Part shown: positions 23,100 through 33,820 of the stretch, in pieces
Layout: the number at the start of each line of letters is the position of its first letter
How positions within the stretch are numbered: the stretch's first letter is position 1
Source of the DNA: Mixophyes australis
Lineage: Eukaryota > Chordata > Amphibia > Anura > Limnodynastidae
Reading direction: 5' to 3'
Assembly (NCBI GenBank): GCA_036250195.1
Contig: JAVHZZ010000011.1
Coordinates: 63,048,919 to 63,112,918 of the forward strand
DNA length: 64,000 bases
Made by a program: the position numbers and the translations under genes
The notes under the pieces: generated by a model
What the model saw: only the letters and a program-made list of their open reading frames with translations
Databases searched by the model: none
Told to the model about the DNA's origin: nothing

Positions 23100-23800
23100 C
23101 CCCGAATCTTCAGAGGCTGGAAAAACTGGTGGGTAGGGGGTGACGTGAAAGAAAAGCTGGTGCGCAGGGGGTGCTATGTAAAAGAAAAGCTGGTGGTCAG
23201 GGGGGTTACATGGGACTGTAACGCTGGTGTGAAAGGGATGGCATGTGATTGTAATACCTGTGCATAGGGATGATGGTGTGTGAGAAAATCTGGAAGAAAG
23301 GGGAGGTGATATGTTAAAGAAAAGCTTGTGCGCAGGGGTTGACATAAGAAAAAAGTTGGTGTACAGGGTGCGACGTGAGAAAAAAAGTTGATGCACATAG
23401 GGGTGGTATGTGTGAAAATCTGTGCAGGGGTGACATGAGAAAAAATCGTACCATGTGATGTGAGGGAAAAGTGGGTGATGTGTTTTTAGTGCGCATATAA
23501 TGAAAAGCAGGAGTGATATGTAAAGAAAAGCTGGTGCGCAGGGGGTGAGATTTGAAAGAAATGTTGTTGCGAAGGGTGCGATATTTTAAAGAAATGGTGC
23601 AAAGGAGGAGACAAGTGAAAATAAAGCTGGTGCGCAGGGTGGTTACATGTGAAGGAAAAGCTGGTGAGAATGGGGTGTTATGTAAGAGACTTGTACACAG
23701 GAGATAAAAACTGGTGCGCTTGTTGGTGACATGTGTGCATGCAATCACATAGCTAGTGGGCAGTGGGTTATGTGTGAGAAAAAGACATGCACTGGAAATG
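23100..23800. repeat. Degenerate minisatellite, unit about 35-45 bp
   Basis: Recurring GAAAAGCTGGTGCGCAGGGG followed by GTGACATGTGA-like spacers, with much variation between units. Reverse-strand open frames here are artefacts. Confidence 0.8.
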
Positions 23801-23974
23801 TAGGTTTAGAGAAAATCTGAAAATATAGGCTAATATAATAGACCAAAATAAATATGTTTGGTTATTAGGGATTAAGAAAAATAGTAGAAACGATATGCTC
23901 CAAGTGGTTCTTAATTGATTCTAGGTTCATAAACTTCAAATAATAAATATTTTAACTTTACAAAAAGCAATGAA

Positions 23975-24093
23975 ATTCCATAGACAAAAAACCTTACGGT
24001 TTAACATGTCCGATTTAGGTTCCTTACACACCATCTAAAATGTAAGAAAACTATTGAAACTCTTCCACTCAAACTCCAAAAAGCAATGAAATT
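23975..24093 (+). repeat. Left arm of a foldback repeat
   Basis: 119-bp arm beginning ATTCCATAGACAAAAAACC and ending AAAAGCAATGAAATT. Its reverse complement lies at 24572-24647 plus 30121-30168, the second part displaced by TyA. The 16-base motif AAAAAGCAATGAAATT occurs at both ends of this arm (near 23962 and 24078). Confidence 0.85.
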
Positions 24094-24571
24094 ACGACGA
24101 TTAAGGCAGAAGCCTTAATGGACGTGTTCCTTGAGCAATACAGACATGGTATGCCATTACATCCTGCGGTTAGCTGCAGATTCAGCACTATCATGTAGTG
24201 AGATTGCTGTCACTCACAAAATGGTGGATCTGCTAATTCACAGATTAGTGTGTTCACTGGAATACACAATTACAGTACTATTACATTTTCTTAGTTTAGC
24301 TTTATCGTAGTTTAGGGCCTGGGTGTCTTAGAAAGAGACAGTAAAGCAACTTCATAAAAAATTAGAACTACAAAATCCCTACAGAGCATTTCTCCCTCCA
24401 GGACTGTGCCTGCTTATTAAAGATACCTGCAGAACATAGCTCATCACCAAACAGTATCTGCTCCCGAAAGAATCCTGCAGAGCACTCCTCCACCCAAAAC
24501 ACTTCCTGCAGCTGAAAGACCCCTGCAGAACATCCTTACACTCAACATATTACCCCTTCCTGACAGATCCC
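24094..24571. other. Spacer between foldback arms
   Basis: No gene recognised. It contains a short palindrome TTAAGGCAGAAGCCTTAA near 24101 and several CCTGCAGA repeats. It is probably the interior of the foldback element. Confidence 0.4.
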
Positions 24572-24647
24572 AATTTCATTGCTTTTTGGAGTTTGAGTGG
24601 AAGAGTTTCAATAGTTTTCTTACATTTTAGATGGTGTGTAAGGAACC
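24572..24647 (-). repeat. Right foldback arm, first part (up to the TyA insertion)
   Basis: Reverse complement of 24018-24093. It is interrupted at GAACC, where TyA inserted; the rest of the arm is at 30121-30168. Confidence 0.85.
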
Positions 24648-25279
24648 TGTCAGACGCCGTCCCTGCGCCTCCTCGTTAGGCAGAGACGGACGTCTGTCTC
24701 CTCCTGAGCGCCCCGTTGCTAAGCAACGGGGACGCGTCTTCTGGCGGCGGGGTGCTCAGGCGCGCCCGTCGCCATAGCAACGGGACTCGCTTCTGGACCT
24801 CCTGTCGGCGGGCAGAGCGTCTGACCGCCGATCCGCTGCCACCAATGAGGACTGACCACTTCCTATTTATACCCTGCTCTGACACCATTAGGGTGCCAGA
24901 GCAACTAGTTTATCTAGCCTCCAGTGTTCCTGTTACTCATATAGTATCCTGCTTGTTTGACTTCTATTACTGACCCGCCTTTGGATTCTCCTTTTGTCTT
25001 GTCCTGCTGCTCTGGTTTGACCTCGGCCTGCTGACTATTCTCTGCCTCCTGATTTGGTACCTCTTCTGCCCGTTTGGATTTGACCCTGCCTGTACGACTA
25101 CGGATTTCCCTGTTACCTCGCAAGTAGCTACCTGGGAGGGCCGCGACCTGCACGTCGCTCACCGCAAAGTCCAAACTCCCTTGCGGGGGTCCCTGGTAAA
25201 TACCGGCGGCGTGTTAGACTCCGCGTCTCCTTGTGTAGTAGTGCCAATACTTGCAGGTACTGAAGTCACCTCTGTGACA
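24648..25279 (+). repeat. 5' LTR of TyA
   Basis: Starts TGTCAGACGCC and ends CTCTGTGACA. It contains TATTTATA near 24871. By eye it differs from the 3' LTR at roughly twenty-odd bases plus one indel of about 14 bp (CGGCTTCCTGACCT-type insertion in the 3' copy). Confidence 0.95.
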
Positions 25280-25291
25280 GTTTGCTCTGGC

Positions 25292-26236
25292 ATGTCAACC
25301 GACGCTAACGAACCCTCTGCACGAGACCTTCTACTCCACCTGGCTCATAGAGTTGAAAAACAGGAGGCTGAGCAGGCGCAGTTACTTCATTGCATTCAAG
25401 GAGTCGCTGCACGCCTTGAGACCCTCCAGGTCTCTGTGACTTCAGTTCAGAATGTTCCCATGACTACCTCCGCTGCTGCAGCCACCTCCTCCTCTCCTGC
25501 TGTGGCGTACACTGCGGCTTTGAAACTTTCCCCGCCGGATAAGTTTGACGGAGAGCCCAAGAGATGCAGAGGATTTCTGAATCAGTGCCTTATCCACTTC
25601 GAGTGCAACCCTGCATCTTTTCCCTCTGAACGCATCAAGGTGGCATTTATTATTTCCCTATTGTCCGGACAAGCTCTTGCCTGGGCCTCTCCCTTGTGGG
25701 AACGAAATGACCCAATGCTTTCCAACGCCTCCACCTTTATTGAGACCTTCAGGAAGGTCTTCGATGAGCCCGGACGCATATCTTCAGTTACCTCCAGTCT
25801 TTTTAACCTCCGCCAAGGATCTCTGACAGTCGGTCAGTACGCAATACAGTTCCGCACCTTGTCCTCTGAGCTCAGTTGGAATAATGAAGCATTGGTAGCG
25901 GCATTTTGGCAAGGACTGTCAGACCGGGTTAAGGATAAGTTAACCTCTCGGGAACTTCCTGCTGATCTGGATTCCCTGGTCTCCCTATGCAACCGCATTG
26001 ATCTACGCTTCCGTGAGCATACTCAGGATTGTTCTTCTTCCAGACGGACCTCCACTCGCTTTGCTCCCATGTTTCAAAATCCGGTTCATCAAGAAGAACC
26101 GATGCAAATCGGCCGATCACGGCTTTCTGCTGAGGAACGTCAGCGACGCTTCAAACAAAACCTTTGCCTGTATTGCGGGGATCCTGGTCATACCATATCC
26201 TCTTGTACCAAGAGACCGGGAAACGCCCCCTCCTAA
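25292..26236 (+). CDS. TyA gag
   Basis: Structural nucleocapsid precursor, 314 codons from the ATG at 25292, 13 nt after the 5' LTR. N-terminal coiled region (LAHRVEKQEAEQAQLL), capsid-like core (KFDGEPKRCRGFLNQC, IISLLSGQALAWASPLWE, GQYAIQFRTLSSELSW) and one CCHC zinc knuckle CLYCGDPGHTISSC near the C-terminus. The frame is intact. Its last codons contain the frameshift signal described separately, so most product should be gag alone and a minority gag-pol. Confidence 0.92.
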   Translation: MSTDANEPSARDLLLHLAHRVEKQEAEQAQLLHCIQGVAARLETLQVSVTSVQNVPMTTSAAAATSSSPAVAYTAALKLSPPDKFDGEPKRCRGFLNQCLIHFECNPASFPSERIKVAFIISLLSGQALAWASPLWERNDPMLSNASTFIETFRKVFDEPGRISSVTSSLFNLRQGSLTVGQYAIQFRTLSSELSWNNEALVAAFWQGLSDRVKDKLTSRELPADLDSLVSLCNRIDLRFREHTQDCSSSRRTSTRFAPMFQNPVHQEEPMQIGRSRLSAEERQRRFKQNLCLYCGDPGHTISSCTKRPGNAPS

Positions 26237-26263
26237 TCGGTGGCAGGGAGGCCGACTTAGGAG
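26218..26263 (+). promoter_or_regulatory. -1 ribosomal frameshift signal at the TyA gag-pol junction
   Basis: Slippery heptamer GGGAAAC at 26218-26224 is in the gag frame as G GGA AAC. After a 5-nt spacer, bases 26230-26240 pair with 26252-26263 (11 bp, one bulged C, 11-nt loop). The gag stop TAA (26234-26236) is inside the stem. Pol continues in the -1 frame immediately after the slip. This matches the X XXY YYZ plus stem-loop model known from retroviruses and retrotransposons. Confidence 0.85.
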
Positions 26264-29200
26264 TTGGAGTTATTACTCCCTACACTGTTTCTAGCAACGA
26301 CTGCCTCATGCCTATCTCCTTGGATACATCTGTCGGCCCCTTTGAGACCTTAGCCTTTGTGGATTCCGGCTCCGGGGGAAATTTCATCTCTGCCACTCTG
26401 GCATCGCAACTCCAATTAGCTACAATAAGATTGCCTCAGCCGTTATTTCTCACCGCGGTGGATGGGAATCGGATCTCCAACGGGTCGGTTTCCCACATCT
26501 GCTCTCCTATTCGGCTGACGGTAGGGGTGCTACATTCTGAAGTCATCGAGTTCCTGGTTCTTCCTCGTTCTGTCAACACTGTCATTCTAGGATTACCTTG
26601 GCTCAAGCTTCACTCACCCCAATTTGATTGGAATCGTGCGATGGTTACCTCTTGGGGCTCACAATGCTTCAAGTCCTGTCTGTCTGGTCTAAAACCTGGC
26701 CAGCCCTCTTTCCCTTGTCACCTGACATCTCCTCACATTGAATTACCATCTTCATATATTACCTACCAAGATGTGTTCTGCAAAGCCGCCGCCGAGATCT
26801 TACCTCCTCACCGGCCCTGGGATTGCTCCATTGAATTATTACCTGATAAACCACTCCCTAAAGGCAGAATCTATCCTTTATCTCTTCCCGAGAACACTAC
26901 TATGACTGCCTATATATCTGAGAATCTACAGCATGGATTTATCAGGAAGTCCACCTCTCCCGCAGGAGCGGAATTTTTCTTTGTTAAAAAGAAAGACGGC
27001 TCCTTACGGCCTTGTATTGATTACCGGCGATTGAATGTCATCACTGTTAAAAACAGATACCCGTTGCCACTCATCTCTGAGCTGTTCGATAGGATAGCCG
27101 GATCCAAGATCTTTACTAAACTAGACCTGCGGGGGGCCTATAACCTCATTCGTATACGCTCCGGAGACGAGTGGAAGACTGCATTCTGTACTAAAGAGGG
27201 TCATTTCGAGTACCTAGTGATGCCCTTTGGACTGTGCAATGCCCCCGCTGTTTTCCAATCATTTATTAATGAGATTTTTCAAGACCTTCTCTACATCTCT
27301 GTAGTAGCTTATCTGGACGACATCTTAATCTTTTCTTCAGATTTGGCCAGCCATCGTGGTCATGTAAAAGAGGTCCTGTCCCGTCTACGAGCCAATAAGC
27401 TGTACTGTAAGCTCGAGAAATGTGTTTTTGAGATGCCACAGATTCCCTTCTTGGGCTACATCGTGTCGGGAGCCGGTCTGCAGATGGATCCTGTCAAGTT
27501 ATCTGCAATTCTCAAATGGCCTAGACCTATGGGTCTGAAAGCTACCCAGAGATTTATTGGCTTCGCCAACTATTACCGGCAGTTCATACCACAATTTTCC
27601 TCTATCATCGCACCCATTACCGCTCTGCCCAGGAAATCAGCTAATCCTCATGTTTGGTCTCCGGAGGCTGTCTCCGCCTTTGAAGTACTCAAGAAAGCCT
27701 TCTCGTCTGCCTCTGTGCTTGTTCAACCTGATCAGAACAAACCATTCCTGGTCGAAGTCGAAGCTTCTCCAGTAGGTGTCGGGGCAGTCCTTTCACAGGA
27801 GTCCATCTCTGGAAAATTACTACCCTGTGGGTTCTTTTCTGGGAAGTTCTCGCCCTCCGAATCTAACTACGGCATTGGTAATAAAGAGTTACTGGCAGTA
27901 AAGTCTGCGCTTGAGGAATGGTGTCATCTTCTGGAGGGGGCTCGCCATCCAGTTACTGTCTTTACCGACCACAAAAACCTCATCTACCTTCGGGATGCCC
28001 GGTGTCTAAATCCCCGTAAAGCCAGATGGTCCTCATTTTTTGCCCGCTTCAACCTCATACTCACTTATTGTGCTGGTTCTCTAAATTCCAAGGCTGATGC
28101 TCTCTCTCGTTCCTTTGACATCTCCGACTCTTCATCCACTGCTGTACCTCCACCAGTGTTTGAACCCTCCTGTATTGTGGCGATCACCTGTACTCCCCCT
28201 GTGGGTTGTTCCTTTCTAGAGCCTCATCTACTCCTAAAGGCGCTACGTTGGGCCCATGCCTCCAAGATTGCTGGTCATGCAGGTACAGAGAAGACCCTCT
28301 CGCTGTTATCACGACATTACTGGTGGCCAACTGTCCGTACAGATGTTCGAGAGTTCGTAGCTTCTTGCTCTACTTGTGCCAAGAATAAAGTGCCAAGGCA
28401 ACCCCCCGCAGGCCTGTTACAACCTCTTCCTATTCCTGATCATCCATGGTCCAGCATCTCGATGGATTTCATCACTGATTTGCCACCCAGTAGTGGCTTC
28501 AACACCATTTGGGTCACAGTAGACAGATTTTCCAAGATGGCTCATTTCGTTCCTTTAATAGGTCTTCCATCTGCATCCAAATTAGCACAAGTCTTCATTA
28601 AAGAGATCTTTCGTCTCCACGGGTGTCCTCTAGAAATGAAATAATCTCTGACCGGGGCGTTCAGTTCATCTCTCGTTTCTGGAGGGCTTTCTGCAAGGAT
28701 CTAGGTATTGGCCTCAAATTCTCCTCTGGGTATCATCCCCAAACTAACGGCCAGACGGAGCGGGTCAATCAAGATCTGGAGTCTTTTCTGCGCTGCTTTT
28801 TTATCACACAACCAGTCTAATTGGAGTCTTCTGCTGCCTTGGGCCGAATTCACACACAACAATCATATCCATTCTTCTTCTGGATTTTCCCCCTTCTTTA
28901 CTGTGTATGGGACTCATCCTACTCTTCCCACGTTCTCTTCCCCACCCTCCACGGTTCCTGCCGCCCATGCCATGACTCAAGATATGGCTAAAATATGGGT
29001 TTCCACTAAACAGAACCTCCTCAAATCCGGACGTCATTATAAATCTTCCGCTGATCATCATAGAAGAGTTGTGCCGGCTCTACAGGTGGGGGACAAAGTG
29101 TGGCTGTCCACCCGGAATCTGAAATTACGGGTTCACTCCATGAAACTGGCACCTCGCTTTATTGGACCTTTCTCAGTGAATCAAGTAATTAATCCAGTTA

Positions 29201-29470
29201 CTGTTAGACTCCAACTCCCTCCTGGGATGAAGATCCATAACACCTTCCATATTTCTCTCCTTAAACTGCTGGTCCTCAACAAATTTGTTCATACCTCTAC
29301 TGTTGAACGCAAATTTCGAGGTCGATTACAGTATCTAGTACACTGAAAGGGCTTCGGCCTGGAAGAGAGATCTTGGGGCTTTAAAGAAGATTTGCATGCC
29401 CCTAGAATGTTGGCCGCCTTCCTTAAACGTCGCTCAGTACCAGGTGTTTCCCCCAATTGTAAGGAGGGGG
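26222..29470 (+). pseudogene. TyA pol: protease, RT, RNase H, integrase, chromodomain (three lesions)
   Basis: Protease active site in FVDSGSGGNFIS; reverse transcriptase blocks [46 protein letters not shown] and VAYLDDILIFS; RNase H with ELLAVKSALEEW and ADALSRS; integrase HHCC zinc region (GHAGTEKTLSLL, CSTCAKNK) and the DDE core ([30 protein letters not shown]). All these catalytic residues are present. Lesions: an extra four bases near 28634-28640 that shift the frame just before the second catalytic Asp, a compensating indel at a T-run near 28797-28803, and a Trp-to-TGA stop at about 29344-29346 at the start of the chromodomain (LVH-stop-KGFG). Apart from these it would be a full-length polyprotein. 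Confidence 0.92.
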
Positions 29471-29474
29471 GTAC

Positions 29475-30120
29475 TGTCAGACGCCGTCCCTGCGCCTCCT
29501 AGTTAGGCAGGGACGGACGTCTGTCTCCTCCTGAGCGCCCCGTTGCTAAGCAACGGGGACGCGTCTTCCGGCGGCGGGGTGCGCAGGCGCGCCCGTCGCC
29601 ATAGCAACGGGACGCACTTCTGGACTTCCTGTTGGCGGTCAGAGCGTCTGACTGCTGATCTGCTACCGCCAATGAGGACTGACCACTTCCTATTTATACC
29701 CTGCTCTGACACCATTAGGGTGCCAGAGCAACTAGTTTATCTAGCCTCCAGCGTTCCTGTTACTCATATAGTATCCTGCTTGTTTGACTTCTGTTACTGA
29801 CCCGGCTTCCTGACCTCGCCTTTGGATTCTCCTTTTGTCTTGTCCTGCTACTCTGGTTTGACCTCGGCCTGCTGACTATTCTCTGCCTCCTGATTTGGTA
29901 CCTTCTCTGCCTGTTTGGATTTGACCCTGCCTGTACGACTACGGATTTCCCTGTTACCTCGCAAGTAGCTACCTGGGAGGGCCGCGACCTGCACGTCGCT
30001 CGCCGCAAAGTCCAAACTCCCTTGCGGGGGTCCCTGGTGAATACCGGCGGCGTGTTAGACTCCGCGCCTCCTTGTGTAGTAGTGCCAATACTTGCAGGTA
30101 CTGAAGTCACCTCTGTGACA
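29475..30120 (+). repeat. 3' LTR of TyA
   Basis: Starts TGTCAGACGCC after GGGGGGTAC and ends CTCTGTGACA at 30120. Followed by the GAACC duplication. Confidence 0.95.
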
Positions 30121-30164
30121 GAACCTTAATCGGACATGTTAAACCGTAAGGTTTTTTGTCTATG

Positions 30165-30168
<4 letters not shown>
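30121..30168 (-). repeat. Right foldback arm, second part
   Basis: Reverse complement of the outer part of the left arm (23975-24022). It resumes after TyA, starting with the duplicated GAACC, and ends at TATGGAAT, where a TA microsatellite begins. Confidence 0.88.
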
Positions 30169-30204
<36 letters not shown>

Positions 30205-30262
30205 AATGTCTAGTGGCGTGTGTTAGTCTGTCTGTCTGTGTGTGTGTGTGTGTGTGTGTGGA
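30166..30262. repeat. TA and TG microsatellites
   Basis: A TA run at about 30168-30198 and a CTGT/TGTG run at about 30222-30260, separated by unique sequence. Confidence 0.9.
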
Positions 30263-30622
30263 AAAAATAAAACCAAGCTGCAGCGCCACCTGCTGGGCGG
30301 AGTTATACACTGACCTACTAAATTCTTAGTGTGTGTGGAAAAAAAAATTCAGAAAGGGCTGAAATTTGGTATACTAAGATGTTTTTAATTTGGTAATTTA
30401 ATTTGTTAATTGTTAAAAGTGTTTATAGAGATTTAAAAAAAATATATATATATTTCTTGAAGGAGAAGTGACAGTTGGGAGCGGTTGGTGGTTGCCGTGG
30501 GTGACAGTGGGGAGTGTTTGGTGGTTGAGGCCTGGGCTATGGCCCAAATGCATGACCAGAACCTTTTTAACACCTTAAGTAGCTTGATTTGACTAGAATG
30601 CAGTATCATGCACGGGTTAACT

Positions 30623-30627
<5 letters not shown>

Positions 30628-30684
<57 letters not shown>
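30628..30684. repeat. TA microsatellite
   Basis: More than twenty uninterrupted TA units. Tyr/Ile open frames across it are artefacts. Confidence 0.92.
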
Positions 30685-30686
<2 letters not shown>

Positions 30687-30689
30687 CAT

Positions 30690-32208
30690 GCATTTGCAAA
30701 TATGTGTAACAGAATTTTTTCAGTAAAGTTCATTAGGTTGGCCACACCCACTTGTCAAATGCCACTCCCACTTAGATGGGGGGCACCAGTGCCCTGTCTC
30801 GGCCAGGGCACTAAAATGTCTAGTTACGGCACTGGGTTCAAGTTTAGCAACAAATACTACATTGACAAATGTCTCCTTTTGGGCTGTGCCGTTTCATGCA
30901 TTGGTGCCCAGTGGCATGGATGAAGTCTAAATTTTGTCGATCACTACCTGGTAGACTTTTTGTTAGCAGTTCTAGCATATGCAAGCATATGCCAGCAGAT
31001 TGTATATTCCTTAAGTGTATTGCTAAAAATATTTAGGGATCCCATAGCCAAAGATAAAACTGAAGGCCCAGCACCAAAATTACATACCTGTGCATAGAAA
31101 TCAGTTCTAAAGAAAAAGTTTGCAAACTGCCTCATGGAAAATCCTGGAAAATTCTTGACCCTGAAAGAACAGCTGCACAAGTTTTCCCTAGCGAAGATGG
31201 TGACAGTCTCTGGTTGATCTCCTCAACTTTGCTTGTAGGGTCATGTAAATGGGGAGGCATTTCAGCAGAAAACTACAGGTGGCCACAACAGGGAATAAGA
31301 AACAACACACTTTCTAAAACTGTCCAGAGTATAAAGAGCACATGTATGTATGGCTAACATTTCTAGAGCACTTCAATGGCATCTATAGTGCCTGTAATCT
31401 CCAACCCCAGTTTACCACTTTTCATAGATGCAGAGGAATGCAAGGTTTTTGGGAGCTTATCTGGAAGTGATACACAGTACCATGGCCAGCATTTTGTAGA
31501 GATGAGGACTTAACCAGAAATAGGGCTTAGGCTGCTGCAGCGTTTAAATTTCAGTTGCCTATATTTCAAAATAACATTTACAGTGAAGCGTGTGCCATGC
31601 ATAGAAAACACCATCACAGATTGTTTGTCTTCTTTCTTATGGCCAGTATTCAGACTGGCTGCTCCCAACACAGGTGGGTCTAAAATGCTCAGATCATATC
31701 TGACAAATAGTCAAGTCACCATAGATGCCCTCATCGAAAAAGTTGCTTGCTCCTGTCAAATGGACAGCCTACAGGTCAGCATGTGTGACAGACACACAGG
31801 CAAAAAAGAGTGATGTCAGTTAGGAGCCAGAAAACAAATCCCTTCTTATCCTGTTGGCAAGGATTTAATTTTTCACCAAATTATCAGGAGAGGAGGACAC
31901 CACTAGGAATTTTCTGATGAGGAGAGTGGCAAAGGGTTGGAATACAAGGAAACCGCTTAACCTAATAAGAGGCAGCGATAAAATCACACATGCTTGCAAA
32001 TCTGATCAGAGAAGCAGGTCCATTATGCACTTTAGAGGGTGAAAAAAGTTATTTAGAGTAGCAATTGCCATGACTTTCTTTGGTGTCTTCAAAATCAGTG
32101 AGCTGAACACATCATTCAAAACTATCAAGACAGCCGTTATGCTCTTAAATACAGATCCATCAGGTGCAGGATTTTGGATTGTTAAATCCAAAGACAGACC
32201 AACAGGGC
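30690..32208. other. No recognisable gene
   Basis: Sequence up to the TyB 5' LTR. A minus-strand frame at 32006-32221 and others (30944-31180) have no motif I recognise. No terminal repeats or arrays were seen. Confidence 0.45.
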
Positions 32209-32925
32209 TGTTATGAGTCATGGCGGTGCCTCAGGCCGCCGCGTCTCTCTCTGCCCGACAGGAAGTGTCCCGGCCGTCTCCATGACGATGGGACGTCACT
32301 TCCTGTTTCTCCCCGGCCATTGCCTAGGCAACGACCGGGACGCGCTGTGGTTGTAGCGCCGCATCCCGGCATTAGGGGCAGCCGGGCGCGTGCGCAGAAC
32401 ATAGGGAACAATCTATTATAATATTCACCTCCTGGGGCTGATTTGGCTGCTGGTTCCCTTACTTCCCATTGGTCAGTGGTAGTATATAAGGGCTTAGCCT
32501 CCCTGCCGGTTATATCTTCTGTTTGCCAGTCTGCTGACCTGCTCTGTGCCTTGTTCCTGTCTCTTGGAAATTCTACTGATTACCCGTGTATGACCCCTTG
32601 CCTGGATTTGGACCCTGCCTGTGTTTCTTGTGACCTTGACCCCTGGCTTGAATACCCACCTCCCTGTCTGCTTGTGACCCCTGACCTCGGCTTGTTTATC
32701 GGATCTGCTATCTGCTGCCGGCCCTTGACCTCCGCTTGGACTCCACTCCGCTTGCCTGGGTTCTCCCCAGTCGGTACACACTTCACGACCCTCTGTCAGT
32801 CTGCAGCCCAGCCTGTCCCCACCATCAGGGGCTCCAGTGAACACCTGACTGGCAGAGTAGACCCCGGGTTGTGTTGTGCCGGCTGGAGTACTTCCTATCA
32901 TTATAACTGGCCCAAAACACGTAAC
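32209..32925 (+). repeat. 5' LTR of TyB (3' limit approximate)
   Basis: Starts TGTTATGAGTCATGG. Contains GCGCGTGCGCA near 32386 and a TATATAA box near 32484. Because the 3' LTR is truncated, its end was not fixed; it lies between about 32715 and 32940. Confidence 0.8.
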
Positions 32926-32940
32926 GGAGACGAGGCTGAA

Positions 32941-33795
32941 ATGGATGGAAGCGGAACTACACCGTCCCTGGCGCAAGCCCTAGCTGGCCATGTTGAGTCC
33001 CTGTACCAAATGATCCAGGGATTGTCTGAGCGTTTGTCCGTTAAAGAGGAAAGTGCAAAAACCTCACAACCCACTCCGAGTTCCACCTGTGTACCTAAAA
33101 TTAATTTGCCGGATCGGTTCTCCGGAAATAGATCCCTGTTCCGGAATTTCGGGGAGAGCTGCAAGCTCTATTTTCGGTTGAGACCCTGCTCCTTCGGTTC
33201 AGAGCAGCAACGAGTCGGGATTATCATTTCCCTCCTACAGGGTGACCCCCAGTCCTGGGCCTTTTCCTTGCCGCAGACCAGTCCTGCCATGCAGTCAGTA
33301 GACGCTTTCTTCGAGGCATTAGTTCTATTATATGATGACCCGGATCGAATGGCCTCCGTTGAAGCTCATCTACGGGCCTTGAAACAAGGCCGGCGGTCGG
33401 CAGAGGAATACTGCGCTGAATTTTGTAGATGGTCACCCGACAGTGGATGGAATGACCCTGCCTTATGTAGTCAGTTTCGTCTAGGCCTGTCGGAACAGAT
33501 TAAAGACTCTTTGGTGCAATACCCGACTCCTACCTCATTGGAGGAGCTGATGCACCTCGCAATTGAAATTGACAGGAGAATTAAGGAACGAAAGTCTGAG
33601 AAGGTGGCATCTTCTCTTCCATCTGCCTTGATTCCTGTTACCACGGATGGTGAGGAGCCCATGCAATTAGGAGCGTACCGTCTCTCCCCCGAGGAAAGAG
33701 ATAGGAGGCGATCACAAGGCCTATGTCTCTATTGTGGCACTAAGGGCCATTTCTCCCGTTCCTGCCCTAATAAGCCGGGAAAAGAGCATGCCTAG
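32941..33795 (+). CDS. TyB gag
   Basis: Structural protein of 284 codons from the ATG at 32941. An upstream in-frame extension to 32443 lies in the LTR and is not expected to be protein. It has an N-terminal helical part (LAGHVESLYQMIQGLSERL), a capsid-like core (RFSGNRSLFRNFGESC, IIISLLQGDPQSWAFSLP, SAEEYCAEFCRW) and a CCHC knuckle CLYCGTKGHFSRSC. The frame is intact. The stop at 33793-33795 lies ten bases after a slippery heptamer. Confidence 0.92.
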   Translation: MDGSGTTPSLAQALAGHVESLYQMIQGLSERLSVKEESAKTSQPTPSSTCVPKINLPDRFSGNRSLFRNFGESCKLYFRLRPCSFGSEQQRVGIIISLLQGDPQSWAFSLPQTSPAMQSVDAFFEALVLLYDDPDRMASVEAHLRALKQGRRSAEEYCAEFCRWSPDSGWNDPALCSQFRLGLSEQIKDSLVQYPTPTSLEELMHLAIEIDRRIKERKSEKVASSLPSALIPVTTDGEEPMQLGAYRLSPEERDRRRSQGLCLYCGTKGHFSRSCPNKPGKEHA

Positions 33796-33820
33796 GGAAT
33801 GATGGGAAAGTTCACCTAGG
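33777..33820 (+). promoter_or_regulatory. -1 ribosomal frameshift signal at the TyB gag-pol junction
   Basis: GGGAAAA at 33777-33783 is in the gag frame as G GGA AAA. A 7-nt spacer follows, then CCTAGG (33791-33796) pairs with CCTAGG (33815-33820), extendable by a G-U pair. The gag TAG is in the 5' side of the stem. Pol is open in the -1 frame from the heptamer onward. Confidence 0.8.

Larger units (their letters stand above)
24648..30120 (+). mobile_element. TyA: complete Ty3/gypsy chromovirus
   Basis: LTRs 24648-25279 and 29475-30120, gag 25292-26236, pol in the -1 frame to about 29470, and a polypurine tract AAGGAGGGGGG just before the 3' LTR. It is flanked by GAACC duplications (24643-24647, 30121-30125). 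The chromodomain at the end of integrase and the domain order protease-RT-RNase H-integrase place it in Ty3/gypsy chromoviruses. The uninterrupted left foldback arm shows the empty site. Confidence 0.96.

Noticed and set aside
30944..32221. Minus-strand frames that could be host exons
   Set aside because: No family motif, no clear splice context and frequent stops.
32443..32940. N-terminal extension of TyB gag
   Set aside because: It lies in the LTR and leader. The ATG at 32941 fits the family start and follows the promoter.
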